Shown: positions 6,307 to 6,776 of the stretch, in pieces
How the letters are laid out: every line of letters starts with the position of its first letter
How positions within the stretch are numbered: the first letter of the stretch is position 1
Assembly: GCA_003235465.1 (NCBI GenBank)
Contig: QJWD01000186.1
Location: 1 to 6,776 of the forward strand
DNA: 6,776 nt
Origin: Nitrospirota bacterium
Lineage (GTDB): Bacteria > Nitrospinota > Nitrospinia > Nitrospinales > VA-1
Reading direction: 5' to 3'
The notes under the pieces: generated by a model
Database searches by the model: none
What the model was told of the DNA's origin: nothing
What the model saw: the letters and a program-made list of their open reading frames with translations, nothing else
Made by a program: the position numbers and the translations under genes

Positions 6307-6313
6307 GAGGTTG

Positions 6314-6776
6314 TCAGGAGAGCCGGTTCAGGCTTTCCTTGATTAAGTTCTCGAGGTCGATGTTTCCCGCCGCCTCGTCCCACAATTTCTTGAGCGCCTT
6401 TTCCGACTCGGGCCGGCGGTAGCCGAGGTTGACGAGGGCGGAAAGCGCGTCGTCGAGCACGGCGTGCTTCGGGCCGCCCGCCGGGCGGGCGGCGTCTCCC
6501 GCCAGGTCCTGAATCTTGTCGCGCATCTCGAGGGTGAGGCGTTCGGCGGTTTTGCGGCCCACCCCCGGAATGGCGCTAAGCCTGGCCACGTCGTTGTTCA
6601 TCACCGCCGACACCAGTTCCGCCGGCGGCATGCCGGAGAGGATGGCGAGGGCGAGCTTCGGCCCCACCTTGCTGATGCCGATCAGCTTCTCGAAAATCAC
6701 AAGCTCCTCGGCGGTCTGAAACCCGTACAGTTTAATCGCATCTTCGCGCACGTGGGTATGAATTTTGAGCGTCACC
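6314..6776 (-). CDS. ruvA: Holliday junction protein RuvA (5' end outside window)
   Basis: RuvA tetramers bind the four-way junction in an open square and load RuvB. The visible 153 residues begin inside the N-terminal OB-fold domain. The GTG at 6775 is not the real start: the family continues upstream by about 44 residues, judged from E. coli RuvA. Visible residues E11-D12 in HTHVREDAIKLYGF match the acidic pin Glu55/Asp56 that helps separate strands. Two helix-hairpin-helix motifs follow, GISKVGPKLALAIL (33-46) and AIPGVGRKTAERL (68-80). A Gly/Pro/Ala linker (about 93-103) then leads to domain III (about 104-153), which contacts RuvB. No frameshift or missing motif is seen. The promoter, and probably ruvC, would lie to the right of the window. 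Confidence 0.96.
   Translation of the reverse strand, partial: VTLKIHTHVREDAIKLYGFQTAEELVIFEKLIGISKVGPKLALAILSGMPPAELVSAVMNNDVARLSAIPGVGRKTAERLTLEMRDKIQDLAGDAARPAGGPKHAVLDDALSALVNLGYRRPESEKALKKLWDEAAGNIDLENLIKESLNRLS

Noticed and set aside
5318..6346. 342-codon plus-strand open frame opposite ruvB
   Set aside because: Antisense shadow of a fully conserved ruvB; composition and lack of motifs match the other shadows.
6775..6775. GTG at the right edge as the ruvA start
   Set aside because: The reading continues a known RuvA domain. About 44 N-terminal residues, including most of the OB fold, would be missing, so the gene simply runs off the window.

Overview
The window is high-GC bacterial DNA and reads as an ordinary chromosomal segment. 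I see no tRNA, rRNA, CRISPR array, insertion sequence or phage gene. A lipoprotein-free secretory signal peptide on a large zinc peptidase, together with RuvA/RuvB/RecG sequences of proteobacterial flavour, suggests a Gram-negative organism. It could be a deltaproteobacterium-like or Nitrospinota-like lineage, but that placement is inference only and no gene here fixes the phylum.

Left part, 1-362: no supported gene. There is a plausible sigma70-type promoter (-35 at 146-151, -10 at 169-174), followed by about 180 nt of leader holding a run of short perfect hairpins and a 10-nt direct repeat. Plus strand, 363-5122: three genes in one direction. They are recG (fork-reversal and branch-migration helicase), a small membrane-anchored NusG domain II (NusG_II) protein, and a secreted M1-type zinc metallopeptidase. 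The gaps between them are 74 and 63 nt, each with a hairpin but no T-run, so co-transcription is possible.

5123-5266 is a 144-nt convergent gap. It contains two imperfect tandem copies of a hairpin-forming repeat, then a good intrinsic terminator for the plus-strand genes whose T-tract runs into the ruvB stop codon. Minus strand, 5267-6776: ruvB (complete) preceded by ruvA (its 5' end lies beyond the right edge), 18 nt apart and clearly one operon.

Functionally, the window brings together two alternative systems that process stalled forks and Holliday junctions: RecG and RuvAB. The NusG_II protein and the peptidase belong to the cell envelope and have no obvious link to recombination. I did not find a convincing new multi-gene system. 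The items most worth a second look are the duplicated hairpin repeat, the shortened zinc-ligand spacing in the peptidase, and the structured recG leader.
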